The notes under the pieces: model-generated | The model's input: only the letters and a program-made list of their open reading frames with translations | The model's database searches: none | What the model was told of the DNA's origin: nothing | Source: Actinomadura nitritigenes | Lineage (GTDB): Bacteria > Actinomycetota > Actinomycetes > Streptosporangiales > Streptosporangiaceae | DNA length: 64,000 bases | Direction: 5' to 3' | NCBI RefSeq assembly: GCF_017573545.1 | Contig: NZ_JAGEOK010000040.1 | Coordinates: 1 to 64,000, forward strand | Part shown: piece by piece, positions 48,592 to 58,700 of the stretch | Layout of the letters: every line of letters starts with the position of its first letter | Position numbering within the stretch: the stretch's first letter is position 1 | Position numbers and translations under genes: made by a program

Positions 48592-50402
48592 CGGGCCACC
48601 CCGGCGCCGAGCGAACGGGCGAACACCTCGTGCACCACCTGGATCCCCGCCATCCGCGCGGCGGCCGACACCCGGCCGAGCTCCAGCGAGCTGCCGGTGG
48701 CCAGGTGCCGGTCGTAGGGCACCGCCACCACGGGCAGCCCCCACGCGGCCAGCATCTGGTGGGCGCGCTGCAGGTCCGCGCCGACCTGCGGGGCGTGCGA
48801 CACCATCGCGATCACGGTGCGGCGCAGCACGTCCTGCTGGTCGTTGGAGACGAACCACTCCAGCGCCCCGCGCGCGCTCAGCGCCCCGTCGACCGTCCCG
48901 GGCGTCACCAGCACCAGGCCGTGCGAACCGGCGATGACCCCGCGGTTGACCTCGGTGAGGATGCCCGCGCCGCAGTCGACGACCGTCGCCGCGACGTACC
49001 GGCTGACCGCGCTCAGCGCCGTCTCGAACGTCTCCAGCGTGAACTCGCCGGCGATGCGGCCGCCGCGCGTGGACGACAGCACCCACAGGCCGTCGGGCGT
49101 GCGGGTGAGGAACCGCGCCGCCTCCTCGAACGACTGCGGCTTCTGCGCGGCCAGCTCGAACAGCGACAGCTGCGAGCGGACGCCGAGCCGCAGCGGCAGC
49201 GACCCGAGCTCGGCGTCGGCGTCGGCGGCCAGCACCCGGTCGGCGCGGTGCCGGGCCAGCTCCGTCGCGACCAGCGCCGCCATCGTCGTCTTGCCCGCGC
49301 CGCCGCGCACGCTCGCGACCGCGATCTGGCGGGAGCTCGGCACGGACCGCTGCATCAGCTCGCCGAACGCCGCCAGCAGCCGGGCCTCGCGGGCGCCGCC
49401 GCCGACCGCCTTCAGGACGCCGCGCCCGACCCGGCGGGCCAGCGCGTCGCCGTGCTGGTTCCTGCGGACGAGGTCGGCGGGCGGGATCTGCTGGCCGGGC
49501 ATCTGCCCGGGACCGGCGGGCTGCCCGGGCATGACCGGCTGGACGGGCGCGGGCTGCGCCGCCTGCTGCGCCGCGGCCGCCGGGTCGGGCCAGGCGGCCT
49601 GCTGCCCCTGCTGCCCCCGCTGCATCGCCTGGTCGGCGGCGGGCTGGACCGCGCCGAGGACCGGGTTGACCGCGGCCTCCCAGTCGAAGTCGGAGTGGAT
49701 GAACGGGTCGGCCTGCTGCTGCGCCTCGGCCGGGACGTCGGCGCCCTGCTGCGTTGCCTGCTCCGTCGTCTGCTGCATTGTCTGCTGCTGCGGCGCGGCC
49801 TGCTGCTGGGTCGCCGCCTGCTGCGCGGCCTGCTCCTGGAACGCCTGCTCCTGAAGCGCCTGCTGCTGGGCCGCCTGCTCCTGGAAAGCCTGGTCCTGGA
49901 AAGCCGGCTGAGGCGCCTGCTGCTGGATCTGGGGCGGCGGCACCGGATCGGGCGCCACGGGGGCGGGGGCCGGCGGCTCGGGGGCCGGCGGCTCGGGCAG
50001 CAGCGGGGCCGGCTCGTCCGGGACGTCCTGCGCCGCGTCCGCGACCTGCGGGAAGGGCGGAGCCTCAGGGACGGGGGACGGCGCCTCCGGCGCAGGCTGC
50101 GCGTTCTGCATGGCCTGCGCGGCCTGCACGGTCTGCGCAGGCTGCGCGCTCTGGACGGGCTGCGCGCTCTGGGCGGGCTGCGCGGTCTGGACGGGCGCGG
50201 GCTGCGGCTCCGGCTGGGCGGCCTGGGCCACCTGCGGCGGGACGGACGCCGCGAGCGCCCGTTCCTGGGCAGGGCGCGGCGGCGCATCGGCGCCCCAGGT
50301 CCCCTGTGCGGGGCCGGAGGGCGTCGCGTCGAGGACCTGCAGTCCGCGCCGGGACACGCCGATCTCGCTCAGTACCGCCTGCTGCCAGCTGGAGTCGGAC
50401 AC
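48588..50402 (-). CDS. EspI-like MinD/ParA ATPase with Gln/Pro/Ala-rich N-terminus
   Basis: 604 residues; GTG at 50402 behind GGGGAGG. Residues 1-310 are low complexity (Gln, Pro, Ala), including recurring QAQ, QPAQ and QEQAFQ units. The C-terminal 240 residues form a MinD/ParA ATPase: deviant Walker A VRGGAGKTT near 364-374, switch ADADAELG and a VDCGAG strand. This layout matches EspI (Rv3876-like) proteins of ESX-1 loci, which are thought to control secretion at low ATP. It is divergent from the Pro-rich TM gene at 50629. The secretion ATPase EccC is not in this window. Confidence 0.82.
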   Translation of the reverse strand: MSDSSWQQAVLSEIGVSRRGLQVLDATPSGPAQGTWGADAPPRPAQERALAASVPPQVAQAAQPEPQPAPVQTAQPAQSAQPVQSAQPAQTVQAAQAMQNAQPAPEAPSPVPEAPPFPQVADAAQDVPDEPAPLLPEPPAPEPPAPAPVAPDPVPPPQIQQQAPQPAFQDQAFQEQAAQQQALQEQAFQEQAAQQAATQQQAAPQQQTMQQTTEQATQQGADVPAEAQQQADPFIHSDFDWEAAVNPVLGAVQPAADQAMQRGQQGQQAAWPDPAAAAQQAAQPAPVQPVMPGQPAGPGQMPGQQIPPADLVRRNQHGDALARRVGRGVLKAVGGGAREARLLAAFGELMQRSVPSSRQIAVASVRGGAGKTTMAALVATELARHRADRVLAADADAELGSLPLRLGVRSQLSLFELAAQKPQSFEEAARFLTRTPDGLWVLSSTRGGRIAGEFTLETFETALSAVSRYVAATVVDCGAGILTEVNRGVIAGSHGLVLVTPGTVDGALSARGALEWFVSNDQQDVLRRTVIAMVSHAPQVGADLQRAHQMLAAWGLPVVAVPYDRHLATGSSLELGRVSAAARMAGIQVVHEVFARSLGAGVAR

Positions 50403-50423
50403 CGGCCTCCCCTCTCCCTGCCA

Positions 50424-50576
50424 AGACTACGAGACACCCGTCACCCCACGCACCGCCGCGGGCTCGGCGCCTCCTCCCGGACGGGGTCCGAGGCACCGTG
50501 CACACCGGTCTCACCGGCACAGACAACCCCAGACCGGCGATCTCCCCTGAAATCACCCTTACCTGCCCGCTAGTCT
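50424..50576. promoter_or_regulatory. Divergent promoter pair sharing TAGTCTTG
   Basis: TAGTCTTG occurs on the plus strand at 50571-50578 and on the minus strand as the complement of 50422-50429. Each supplies a TAGTCT -10 box directed at its own gene (Pro-rich TM gene on the plus strand, EspI-like ATPase on the minus). The matching extended sequence suggests co-regulation of the two transcripts. The -35 elements are not clear. Confidence 0.45.
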
Positions 50577-50628
50577 TGCCGGACCTCGATCGGCACCCCG
50601 CCACGTGAGCACACCGCCCGGAGCGACC

Positions 50629-51456
50629 ATGAATCCCCCTGAATGGCCCGGTCAGCCCGGCGGGCCGGGCTACCCGCCGGCACCGCCCGGCCCGCCGCTG
50701 CCCGGCCCCCCGCTGCCCGGTCCGCCGGGACCGCCGATGGGCTTCCCCCCTCCCTCGCCGCGGCGCGGCGGGGGCAGCGCGCTCGTGCCCGTGCTGATCA
50801 TCGGCGTGGTCGCCGTGCTCGGCGTCGTCGGGATCGGCGCGTTCTTCATCCTGCGCAGCGACGACAAGCCGAAGCGGCCCGTCACGCTGCCGACGGTGAC
50901 CCATCTGAACCCGTCCTCGGGGACCACCTACTCGCCCCCGCCGTCGCCGCGGACGTCCATCGGCGGCGGGACCGGCGACCCGTCCAGCGTCCTCACCCGG
51001 ACCATCCGGACGGCGAAGGGCCACACCTTCACCCAGGCGGGCGTCCGGACCGAGTCGTGCGTGACGCGCGCCAACGCCAAGCTGCTGACCGCGCTGCGCA
51101 GGTACCCGTGCGTCGGGATGATGCACTCGGCCGTCTACGCCAATCCGACCAGGACGATCATCACGTCCGTGTCGATCATGACGATGGGCAGCCCGTCCGC
51201 GGCGATCTACGTCAAGGGCGTCACCGACCAGAGCGGCTGGCCGAAGCTGCTCACCCCGTCGGACGCCAGCGGGCTCCCGCAGCCGCGGGCGAACCCGGCG
51301 TACTGGACGCGGACCTGGTCGCAGGGCCGGAACGTGATCTACGCGCAGTCGTACTGGAAGAGCGGCGGCGCGACCGGCGGCCGCACCGGCAGCGTCTTCG
51401 CGACGGCCGGGGAGCTGGGCGTCGAGGTCACCAACACGCTGCTCTGGTCGAACTGA
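50629..51456 (+). CDS. Pro-rich, single-TM envelope protein
   Basis: 275 residues; the ATG at 50629 follows GGAG by five bases, preferred over a GTG at 50605. N-terminal 45 residues are Pro/Gly-rich (PGPP repeats), then one transmembrane helix (about 52-74), a Thr/Pro-rich stalk and an extracellular alpha/beta domain of about 150 residues with two cysteines that could form a disulfide. The layout is common among envelope proteins of actinomycetes near ESX loci. Enzymatic motif not found; function unknown. Confidence 0.8.
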   Translation: MNPPEWPGQPGGPGYPPAPPGPPLPGPPLPGPPGPPMGFPPPSPRRGGGSALVPVLIIGVVAVLGVVGIGAFFILRSDDKPKRPVTLPTVTHLNPSSGTTYSPPPSPRTSIGGGTGDPSSVLTRTIRTAKGHTFTQAGVRTESCVTRANAKLLTALRRYPCVGMMHSAVYANPTRTIITSVSIMTMGSPSAAIYVKGVTDQSGWPKLLTPSDASGLPQPRANPAYWTRTWSQGRNVIYAQSYWKSGGATGGRTGSVFATAGELGVEVTNTLLWSN

Positions 51457-51476
51457 TGGAACGTGCCGCGCGGGAG

Positions 51477-51504
51477 CGGGAGGGGCGGTCGTCCGCCCGT
51501 CCCG
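51477..51504. terminator. Terminator-like hairpin between convergent genes
   Basis: Perfect GGGCGG-TCGT-CCGCCC core (51483-51498) extended by five more pairs after one mismatch. It lies between the Pro-rich TM gene and the small minus-strand gene. No T-tract. Confidence 0.5.
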
Positions 51505-51546
51505 GCGCCGCGCGGCCCCACGTCCCACCAGGTCACGGCCGCGGTG

Positions 51547-51822
51547 TCAGCCGTCCTGCCGCTGCGCCCCGCGCTTGCGGGCCTGCGCCCGCTCGTAGGA
51601 CGCCAGCGCGCGCTCGCCGCCCGGCCGCATCTCGAACCGGATCCCGCGGTCGCCCTCGAACGGCTCCCGGTGGTCGAAGCCGCCGGTGTAGATCTCGGCG
51701 GGCACCCGCTCGGGGAAGGCGTCGCAGTACGGGATCCAGGTGTCCATCGACGTCTCCGCGTCGGGGTTGGCCCGCTGCTGGAGACGCACGCACGCGTCAC
51801 AGATGCTGGGTCTCCTGCGCAT
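51547..51822 (-). CDS. Small cytosolic protein with CxxC
   Basis: 91 residues from ATG 51822 (GAGGA upstream). Begins MRRRPSICDACVRLQ, with a CDAC pair and a further Cys in IPYCDAFPE that may bind metal; mid-section GGFDHREPFEGDRGIRFEM, then a charged Arg/Gln-rich tail. No signal or membrane segment. Similar short proteins with CDxC-type starts and PYCDAFPxxxPxEI are widespread in actinomycetes without known role. Converges with the Pro-rich TM gene and diverges from the WXG100 operon. Confidence 0.7.
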   Translation of the reverse strand: MRRRPSICDACVRLQQRANPDAETSMDTWIPYCDAFPERVPAEIYTGGFDHREPFEGDRGIRFEMRPGGERALASYERAQARKRGAQRQDG

Positions 51823-51943
51823 GGTCCGGCCGTCCTCTCCGCTTCCCGCTCGCGCCGCCCGCACGCGCCGCCGGCGGCCTCGCCGCAGTGTTCCACACCC
51901 GCGGTAACGCCTTCCCCGCCCGCCGCGATCACCAGATAGCGGG

Positions 51944-51973
51944 TTGCGACATGAGCGGCGAAATCATCATAAT
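51944..51973 (+). promoter_or_regulatory. Promoter of the WXG100-toxin operon
   Basis: TTGCGA at 51944-51949 and CATAAT at 51968-51973, 18 bases apart, match the housekeeping -35 and -10 consensus at four and five of six positions. They stand in a locally AT-richer stretch, about 75 bp before the GTG at 52048. This probably drives the YbaB-like gene, WXG100 gene, giant toxin and perhaps the downstream gene. Confidence 0.55.
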
Positions 51974-52047
51974 GACCGGTCCCTGTGTGTCTGTGATCGT
52001 GCGCGGTCGCGGGCTCGTTCAGCTCCCGACGAACAGAGGGGTCCCCC

Positions 52048-52455
52048 GTGCGCGCTGAATGGCAGGCGCATATCGACGAACTCCTGCAGACCTATCAGGA
52101 GAAGCGCCGGCAGATCCAGGAGATGCAGTCCCGGCTGGAGACCATCGAGGCGTCCGCCGAGGCCGCCGACGGCATGGTCCGCGTCAAGGTCGACCGGCAG
52201 GGCCGGCTGACCTCGCTCGAGTTCGACCCGCGGGTGTCCCGCAAGCTCGGCAGCGAGGAGCTCGCCGAGGCCGTCATGGAGGCGTCCAGGAAGGCGCAGG
52301 CCGACGTCGCCGAGCAGATGCGCGCCGCGATGCAGGGCCTCACCCCCGAGGGCGCGTCCGGCGAGGGCGGCGGGTTCGACCTCACCAAGCTGCTGCCCGA
52401 ACGGCCCGACGACATCGAGGCGGTCCGCGCCCGCCTCGGGATCCAGCCGAAATGA
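52048..52455 (+). CDS. YbaB/EbfC-family (EspL-like) protein
   Basis: 135 residues; GTG at 52048 with GAGGGG upstream. N-terminal coiled coil (residues 5-36) followed by the small YbaB alpha/beta core (GMVRVKVDRQGRLTSLEFDP) and a helix, then a disordered tail. YbaB/EbfC proteins form nucleoid-associated dimers; ESX-linked members such as EspL in mycobacteria are needed for stable ESX-1 substrates. The gene overlaps the WXG100 gene by four bases, supporting a chaperone-like or regulatory role for that substrate. Confidence 0.85.
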   Translation: MRAEWQAHIDELLQTYQEKRRQIQEMQSRLETIEASAEAADGMVRVKVDRQGRLTSLEFDPRVSRKLGSEELAEAVMEASRKAQADVAEQMRAAMQGLTPEGASGEGGGFDLTKLLPERPDDIEAVRARLGIQPK

Positions 52456-52754
52456 CCTTCGACGGGTACGAGGTCGACACCGAGGACCTCAAACGCGCCG
52501 GCGGCGGCTTCGAGACCAACGCCAACACCCTGCAGCAGATCTTCGACGCGCTGAACTCGGCACTGCAGGCCGAGGGCAAGTGCTGGGGCTCCGACGAGAC
52601 CGGCCAGAAGCTCGAAGAGGGCTACGGCGAGCCCAGCAAGAACGTCCTGGAGGCCTTCCCCAAGCTCAAGACGGGGCTGGACGGCATCAAGAAGGGCGTC
52701 GACGAGATGGCCAAGGAATACAAGAAGGCCGAAGACGCCTCGAGGCTGAAGTGA
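52452..52754 (+). CDS. WXG100-family type VII secretion substrate
   Basis: 100 residues, exactly the family size; ATG at 52452 overlaps the previous stop. Two helices joined by the turn CWGSDETG (the variant W-G-x-D form of WXG). The C-terminal tail holds a Y-x3-E export motif (YKKAE), with Tyr and Glu at the spacing used by the ESX machinery. It should form a four-helix bundle, perhaps with the N-terminus of the toxin encoded nine bases downstream, and co-secrete with it. No signal peptide. Confidence 0.93.
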   Translation: MTFDGYEVDTEDLKRAGGGFETNANTLQQIFDALNSALQAEGKCWGSDETGQKLEEGYGEPSKNVLEAFPKLKTGLDGIKKGVDEMAKEYKKAEDASRLK

Positions 52755-52763
52755 GCTGATCCC

Positions 52764-55700
52764 GTGGGTCTGGAAATCCCCGCCGAGGTCCAGTGGCTGT
52801 CGTGGATCGTCGGCTCCGACTGGCCCGAGGGCGACGAGACCGCGATGCGGCGCTGCGCCGACGCCTGGCGCCAGGCCGCCACCTCGATCAACGATCTCGT
52901 CGGCGACGTCACCGGCAGCGTCAACGACGTGCGCGGCACCCTCGACGCGGAGGCCGCGGAGAAGTTCCAGAAGAACGTCGAGCAGTGGATCACCACCGAT
53001 CCGCGGCTGCTGCCGAGCATGGCGGACGCCTGCAACAAGCTCGCCGACGTCATGGACAACGGCGCGCTGGACATCGAGTACGCGAAGTACATGTTCATCG
53101 CGCTGCTGATCGTCACCGCGATCGAGATCGCGATGCTGATCGCGGCGGCGTTCGAGACGTTCGGCGCGTCCACGGCGGGGATCCCGGCGGTGGAGGGCGC
53201 GGCCCAGGTCACGGCCCGCACCATCTTCAAAGAGCTGATGGAGAAGCTCGGGGAGAAGTTCCTCGGCGCGGTCCTGAAGGGCGCCGCGTTCGGCGCGCTC
53301 CAGGGCGGCGGGCTCGACCTGATCGTGCAGGGCGTCCAGATCGCCCAGGGCAACCGGAAGGACGTCGACTGGGCCAAGACGGGCCAGGCCACCCTGGACG
53401 GCGCGATCGGCGGCGCGATCTCCGGCGGCATCGGCTTCGGCGCGGGCAAGATCCCCGGGGTCGGCGACGCGGCCGCCACCCCGCTCGGCAACATGTTCAA
53501 GGGCATGGCGCGCGACGGCGTGTCCGAGGCCGTCAGCGGCGTGGCCGGCACCGTCGCCACGTCCGCGATCCACGGCGACCCGCTGAGCTGGGACGCCATC
53601 GCCAAGGGCGCCACGTCGGGCGCGTTCGGCGGCGCGGTCGGCGGCGGCAAGGGCGGGCTGACGGAGTTCGACGGGGGCGTCCCCGGCGGCGACCCGGCCG
53701 GACCGAACGTCGACCCCACCCCGGTGACCACGCACACCCCGTCGACCGGCGGCGGCTCGGGCGAGGGCGGTTCGGGCGGGGGCGGCTCCGACGGCGGCGG
53801 CTCGGGCGGCGGCTCGGGCGGCGGGGGCGGCTCGCACGTCACCGGTGGAGGCGGCGGCGGGGGCGGCGGCTCCCATGACGGCGGAGGCTCCGGCGGAGGA
53901 GGCGGCGGCTCCCACGGCGGTGGCGCCGGCGGTTCCCACGACGGCGGAGGCTCCGGCGGGGGCGGCGGCAACCGCATATCCACCCTGCTCGGCGACAGCG
54001 GCGGCGGTGGCACGAACCATGGCGTCAGCCTCGCGTCGGCGGCTCCCGAGGGCGGCGGCGGAGGCGGCGGCGCGCCCTCCTCGGGCGGCGGCGGGTCCGG
54101 CGGTGGCCTCGGCGGCAACCCCGGCGCGTTCAGCGGCGGCGGCGCGGGCGGCTCGGACGGCGGCGCGCCGGGCTCCGCCTCGTCCGGCGGTGGACCGAGC
54201 GGCGCCGTCCCCATGGGCGGCGGCACTGCCCCCGGCGGCGCCCCCGCGGCGGGCGGCGGCAGCGTCCCCGGTGGCGCGACCCCGTCCGGAGGCGGCGGCA
54301 CAGGAAGCGCCGGCGGTTCCGGTTCCGGTTCCGGCTCTGGTTCCGGCTCGGGCGCGCCGGGCAGCGGCTCCGGCTCGGCCGGCTCCGGCGGTTCGGGCGG
54401 CCCCTCCGGCGCCCGTCCTGGTGGCGGTGCGCCCGGCGGTACCCCGGGTTCACCGGCGGGCGGCGGCCCCTCGACGGGCTCCGGCTCGTCCGGTGGCGGT
54501 TCTGGCCGTGGCCGCGACGAGTCCCCGTCCGGCTCGACCTCGTCCCGCTCCCCCGGCGACGGCACGGCCGCGCCGGGCGACCCGCACACGTCTCCCGGCG
54601 ACGAGCACTCCGTGCCGTCCGGCGGCGGCACGGACCCCGCGGCCCGCACCGAGACGCCGTCCCCGACCGGCGAGCACACCACGCCCTCGCCCACCGAGCA
54701 CGCACCGCCTCCGGGCGGCGAGCACGCTCCCGCACCGGACGGCGAGGCGCCGTCCGGCAGCCGCACCACGCCGCCCGCGACCGAGCACACCACGCCGCCC
54801 GCAGGCGGCGAGCAGACCCCGGCCTCGGGCGGCGAACGCACGCCCACCACGGGCAACGAGGCACCGACCGGCAGCCGCACGACGCCGCCCGCGGGCGGCG
54901 AGCACACCCCTACCTCCGGCACCGCACCGACCGGCGGCAACACCACGCCCCCGGCGAGCGGAAGCGGCACGACGCCGGCCGGCGGCACGCCTTCCGGCAC
55001 CTCCACGCGTTCCGGCGACCACGGCACGGCCACGACAGGCGGCGGCGCCCCCACCAGCGGCGGCGGCTCCGCGCCCGAAGGCGGCGGCGGTTCGGCACCT
55101 GGTGACAGCGGCGGCTCCGAGGCGACAGGCGGCGGCTCCGACCCGGCGGACGGCGGCTCGGCGGACGGCGGCGACCCGTCCGCGCCCGAAGGCGCCGACG
55201 CTCCGCCCACCAGCACGGCCGGGTCGCCCGACGCGAAGGACGGCGGACGGGCGACCGCCGACCTGCCCGACGCGATGGCGGCGCCCGACCATGGCGGGTC
55301 CGACGGGTCGAGCGGCCAGCCCGGCGTCATCGCGGGCGTGCCGATGCCGATGGGCGGCATGGGCGGCGGCGGGTCCGCCGTGCGCGGCGGCGATGCCGCC
55401 GCCGGGTCCGGTGGCGGTGGGACGCGGGTCCGCACGACCACGCCGTCCTCCGGATCGGGACGTCCCGAGACCACGTCGCGCTCGCCGCAGGAGCCGGGGA
55501 GCCGCGTTCCGAAGCCGTCCCGCCCGGGTGACGGCCACGGCGCCGCGCCGGGCGAGAACGGCCCGCAGCCGACGCACGAGGCGCCGTCCGGCGCGGGGAC
55601 GGAGAACGCGCCGCCGCCGCACGAGCAGACGCCGCCCGCCCAGGAGGGCGCCACGCCTCCGGCCGAGCACGCGCCCGCCGGGACGGAGAACACCCGGCCC

Positions 55701-58700
55701 GCGCCCGACGCGCCCTCCGGCGACGAGGGCGGACGCCCGGCGCCGGAGCGTCCCCTCACCGACGACAACTCCCCCGCCGACCCCGCCGAACACCCGATCC
55801 AGAACCTCGACGACCAGGGCGTCGTCCGGCCCGGCGACCCGCAGGGCGACGCGGGACCGGAGCCGGAGCGCACCCCGTCCGGCGACGAGGGCGGGCAGGC
55901 GGCGCCCGAGCGTCCGCTCACCGACGGCAACGGCCCCGCCGACCCCGCCGAGCGGCCCATCCAGGACGTCGACGACCAGGGCGTCGTGCGCGGTGACGCG
56001 CCGGAGACGACCGGCGAGCCCGCACCGGGCGAGGGCGGCCCCTCGCGGGAGAACGGCGCGTCCTCCCCGCGCGACGGCGAGCCCGGCGACGCGCCGCGCC
56101 GCCAGGGACCGGAGTCCGGCGCGCCGGAGGAGCATCCGAAGCAGGCCGGGACGCCCGGCGAGCACGAGCAGCCGGAGGGGTCCGCCCCGCGCGACGGCCA
56201 GTCCGACGACGGAACCGGCGACCACGGCGGCGACGACCAGGGCGCGGACGACGCGTCCGGCGACCACGACGGCGGGGACTCCTCCCACGACCTGGCGGAC
56301 GCCGAGCACGAGGCGCGCGAGATCCTCTCGCAGTTCGGCGACGACGCGCCCGCGGTCGACTTCACGTCCCGCCCGATCGACCCGGCCGCCGCCGCCGAGA
56401 TCAACCGGGCCCTCGGGAGGCTCGCCGCGGACTACCCGGGCACGATGCGGCAGCTCAACCGCATCGAGACGACCGCGATGCCGCCCAACGAGAGCGACAC
56501 CCTCGCCTACGCCCGGACGGGCGGCCCCGACCAGGGCATCTACATCAACGACGACGCGTTCGGCGACAACGCGGAGCGCAACGCGGAGGGCGCCGACGAG
56601 GAGGCGGACGGCTACACCGTCCCCGGCGGCGGGTCCACCGAGGGCGTGTTCACGCACGAGTTCGGGCACCAGCTCGGGCAGCGGCTCCTCAACGACCCGG
56701 TGATGCGGGCCGAGCTCAACCGGGCGATCTCCGACGCGCTCGGCGTCCCCTACGACGCCACCCGGCCGCACGACCCCGCGATGAAGTCGCGCATCGAGAA
56801 CGCGCTGTCGCAGTACGGCGCGACCAACCCGCACGAGCTAATGGCGGAGGCGTTCACCGAGCACCGCCTCGCCGAGAACCCGCGCGACCTCGCCCGCGCC
56901 GTCGGCGACGTGATGGACCGCCACTTCCGCGGCGAGGCGCCCGCGAGCACCCCGTCCGCGAACGACGGCGGCGCTCCGGGGAACCGCGTCTCCCACGACG
57001 GCACGCCGGGCACCGACCGGGGCACGCCCGAGGGCGCGCCGCGGACCGGCGACGGCACGACCGACCCGTCCACCGCACCGCACGACCGGGGCACGGGCGA
57101 GGGGACGCCCCGCCACGACGACGGCCAGATGCGTCCGGACGAAGGCCGCCCGCGCACCACCGAGACCGAACCGCCCGGGAGCGAGACCCCGCCGCGGCAC
57201 GACAGCGGGCAGCTCCCCTCGGACGACGGCCGTCCGCACGAGAGCGGGCCCCCGCGCCGTGACGGCGGCGAGCTGCCCCCGGGCGAGCACCGCCCGGCCG
57301 GCGGCGAGACCGGACCCCGTCCCGACGAGGGACGTCCGCGCTCCAACGAGACCGAGCCCCGCCCGGACGACGGCAGGCCCCGCACGAACGAGACCGAGCC
57401 GGGCCGCGGCGAGGCACCGCCCCGCCACGACGGCGGCGAGCTGACCCCCGGCGAGCGCCGCCCGGCCGGCGAGACCGAACCGCACCCCGGCGAGCGGACG
57501 CCCGGGCGTCCCGGCGAGGGCGAGGACGGCCCGCAGTTCCGGCGGTCCCGTCCCGGCGAGGAGGGGTCCGATCCCGCCGGCGGCGACGGCTCGACCCCGC
57601 CGCCCGACTCGCCGTCCGGCACGTCGGCGGACGAGCCCGGCGGCCCCCGCATGCCGCACCAGCAGGCCGAATGGGACCCGCCCCGGCACACCGACGACAG
57701 GTCGATCGACCTCGACCCCACCCAGCGGATCGTGGACGTCGGCCCCCTCCAGCCCAACTCGCGCTACACCGTGCACGAGGTCGGGCCGGACGGCAGGCGG
57801 ACCCCCCGCAGCGTCGCCTACACCGACGGCGACGGCGAGGTCAGCCACGTCACGAACTACACCTCGGACGAACCGGGCGCCCGGGTCGTCCCGCCGAACG
57901 ACAACGTCGACGTCACGCGGCCGGAGCCGGGGGTCACGCACCGGATCGACCTCGGCCATGTGAACCCGCACGTCTTCACCGGCGAGGAGAACGCCCACGG
58001 GCAGGGCTCGGCCCCGTCCGCCACCCGGTTCGAGCCGCCCGCCGACGCCGCGCCGCACCAGTGGCCGGGCCGGTACGACCCGAGTGCCGACGGCCCGTTC
58101 TCCAACCAGCCGGACCTGCCGAGGAACTCGCGCATCGAGGTCACGGGCCCGGACGGCAAGCTGCACGGCGTCTTCTGGACCGACGGCGAGGGCAACGTCA
58201 CGCACGTCCGGACCTGGTACGGCGACAAGACCCGCGGTTTCAACCCCGAGCTCGGGGACAGCACGCGGACCACCGCGCAGGGCGTCCCCAAGCCGAACAC
58301 CCACTACCTGATCGAGCCGCACGACCGGTTCGAGGTGGACAACCCCACCCGTCTCGACCCGCCCGACGCCGCCCGCCACGGCGACTTCACCGACAACGGC
58401 GTCGAGCCCGGCACGTTCATGTACCACACGGACGAGCACGGCCAGGCGGACGCGGCCAGCGGCCGTCCCGAGTACGACGCGGGCAGGAAGCAGCGCAACG
58501 AGGGCGTGCAGACGAACGTCGGCCACATCGGCGGCGGCAGTCCCCCCACCGCCCCGTCCTCGCACCCGGGCGAGTACCGGGGCGGGTCCTTCGACGGCGG
58601 CCACATCTTCCCGCACGAGGGCCGCGGCCCCGGCGAGCGGATCAACTACTTCCCGCAGGAGAGCAAGACCAACCGCGGGAACCGGGGCGAGGACTTCGAG

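Noticed and set aside
53740..54520. Gly-rich toxin linker as a PE_PGRS-type or collagen-like domain
   Set aside because: There is no PE domain and no strict G-x-y periodicity; it is a flexible GGG/GGS linker.
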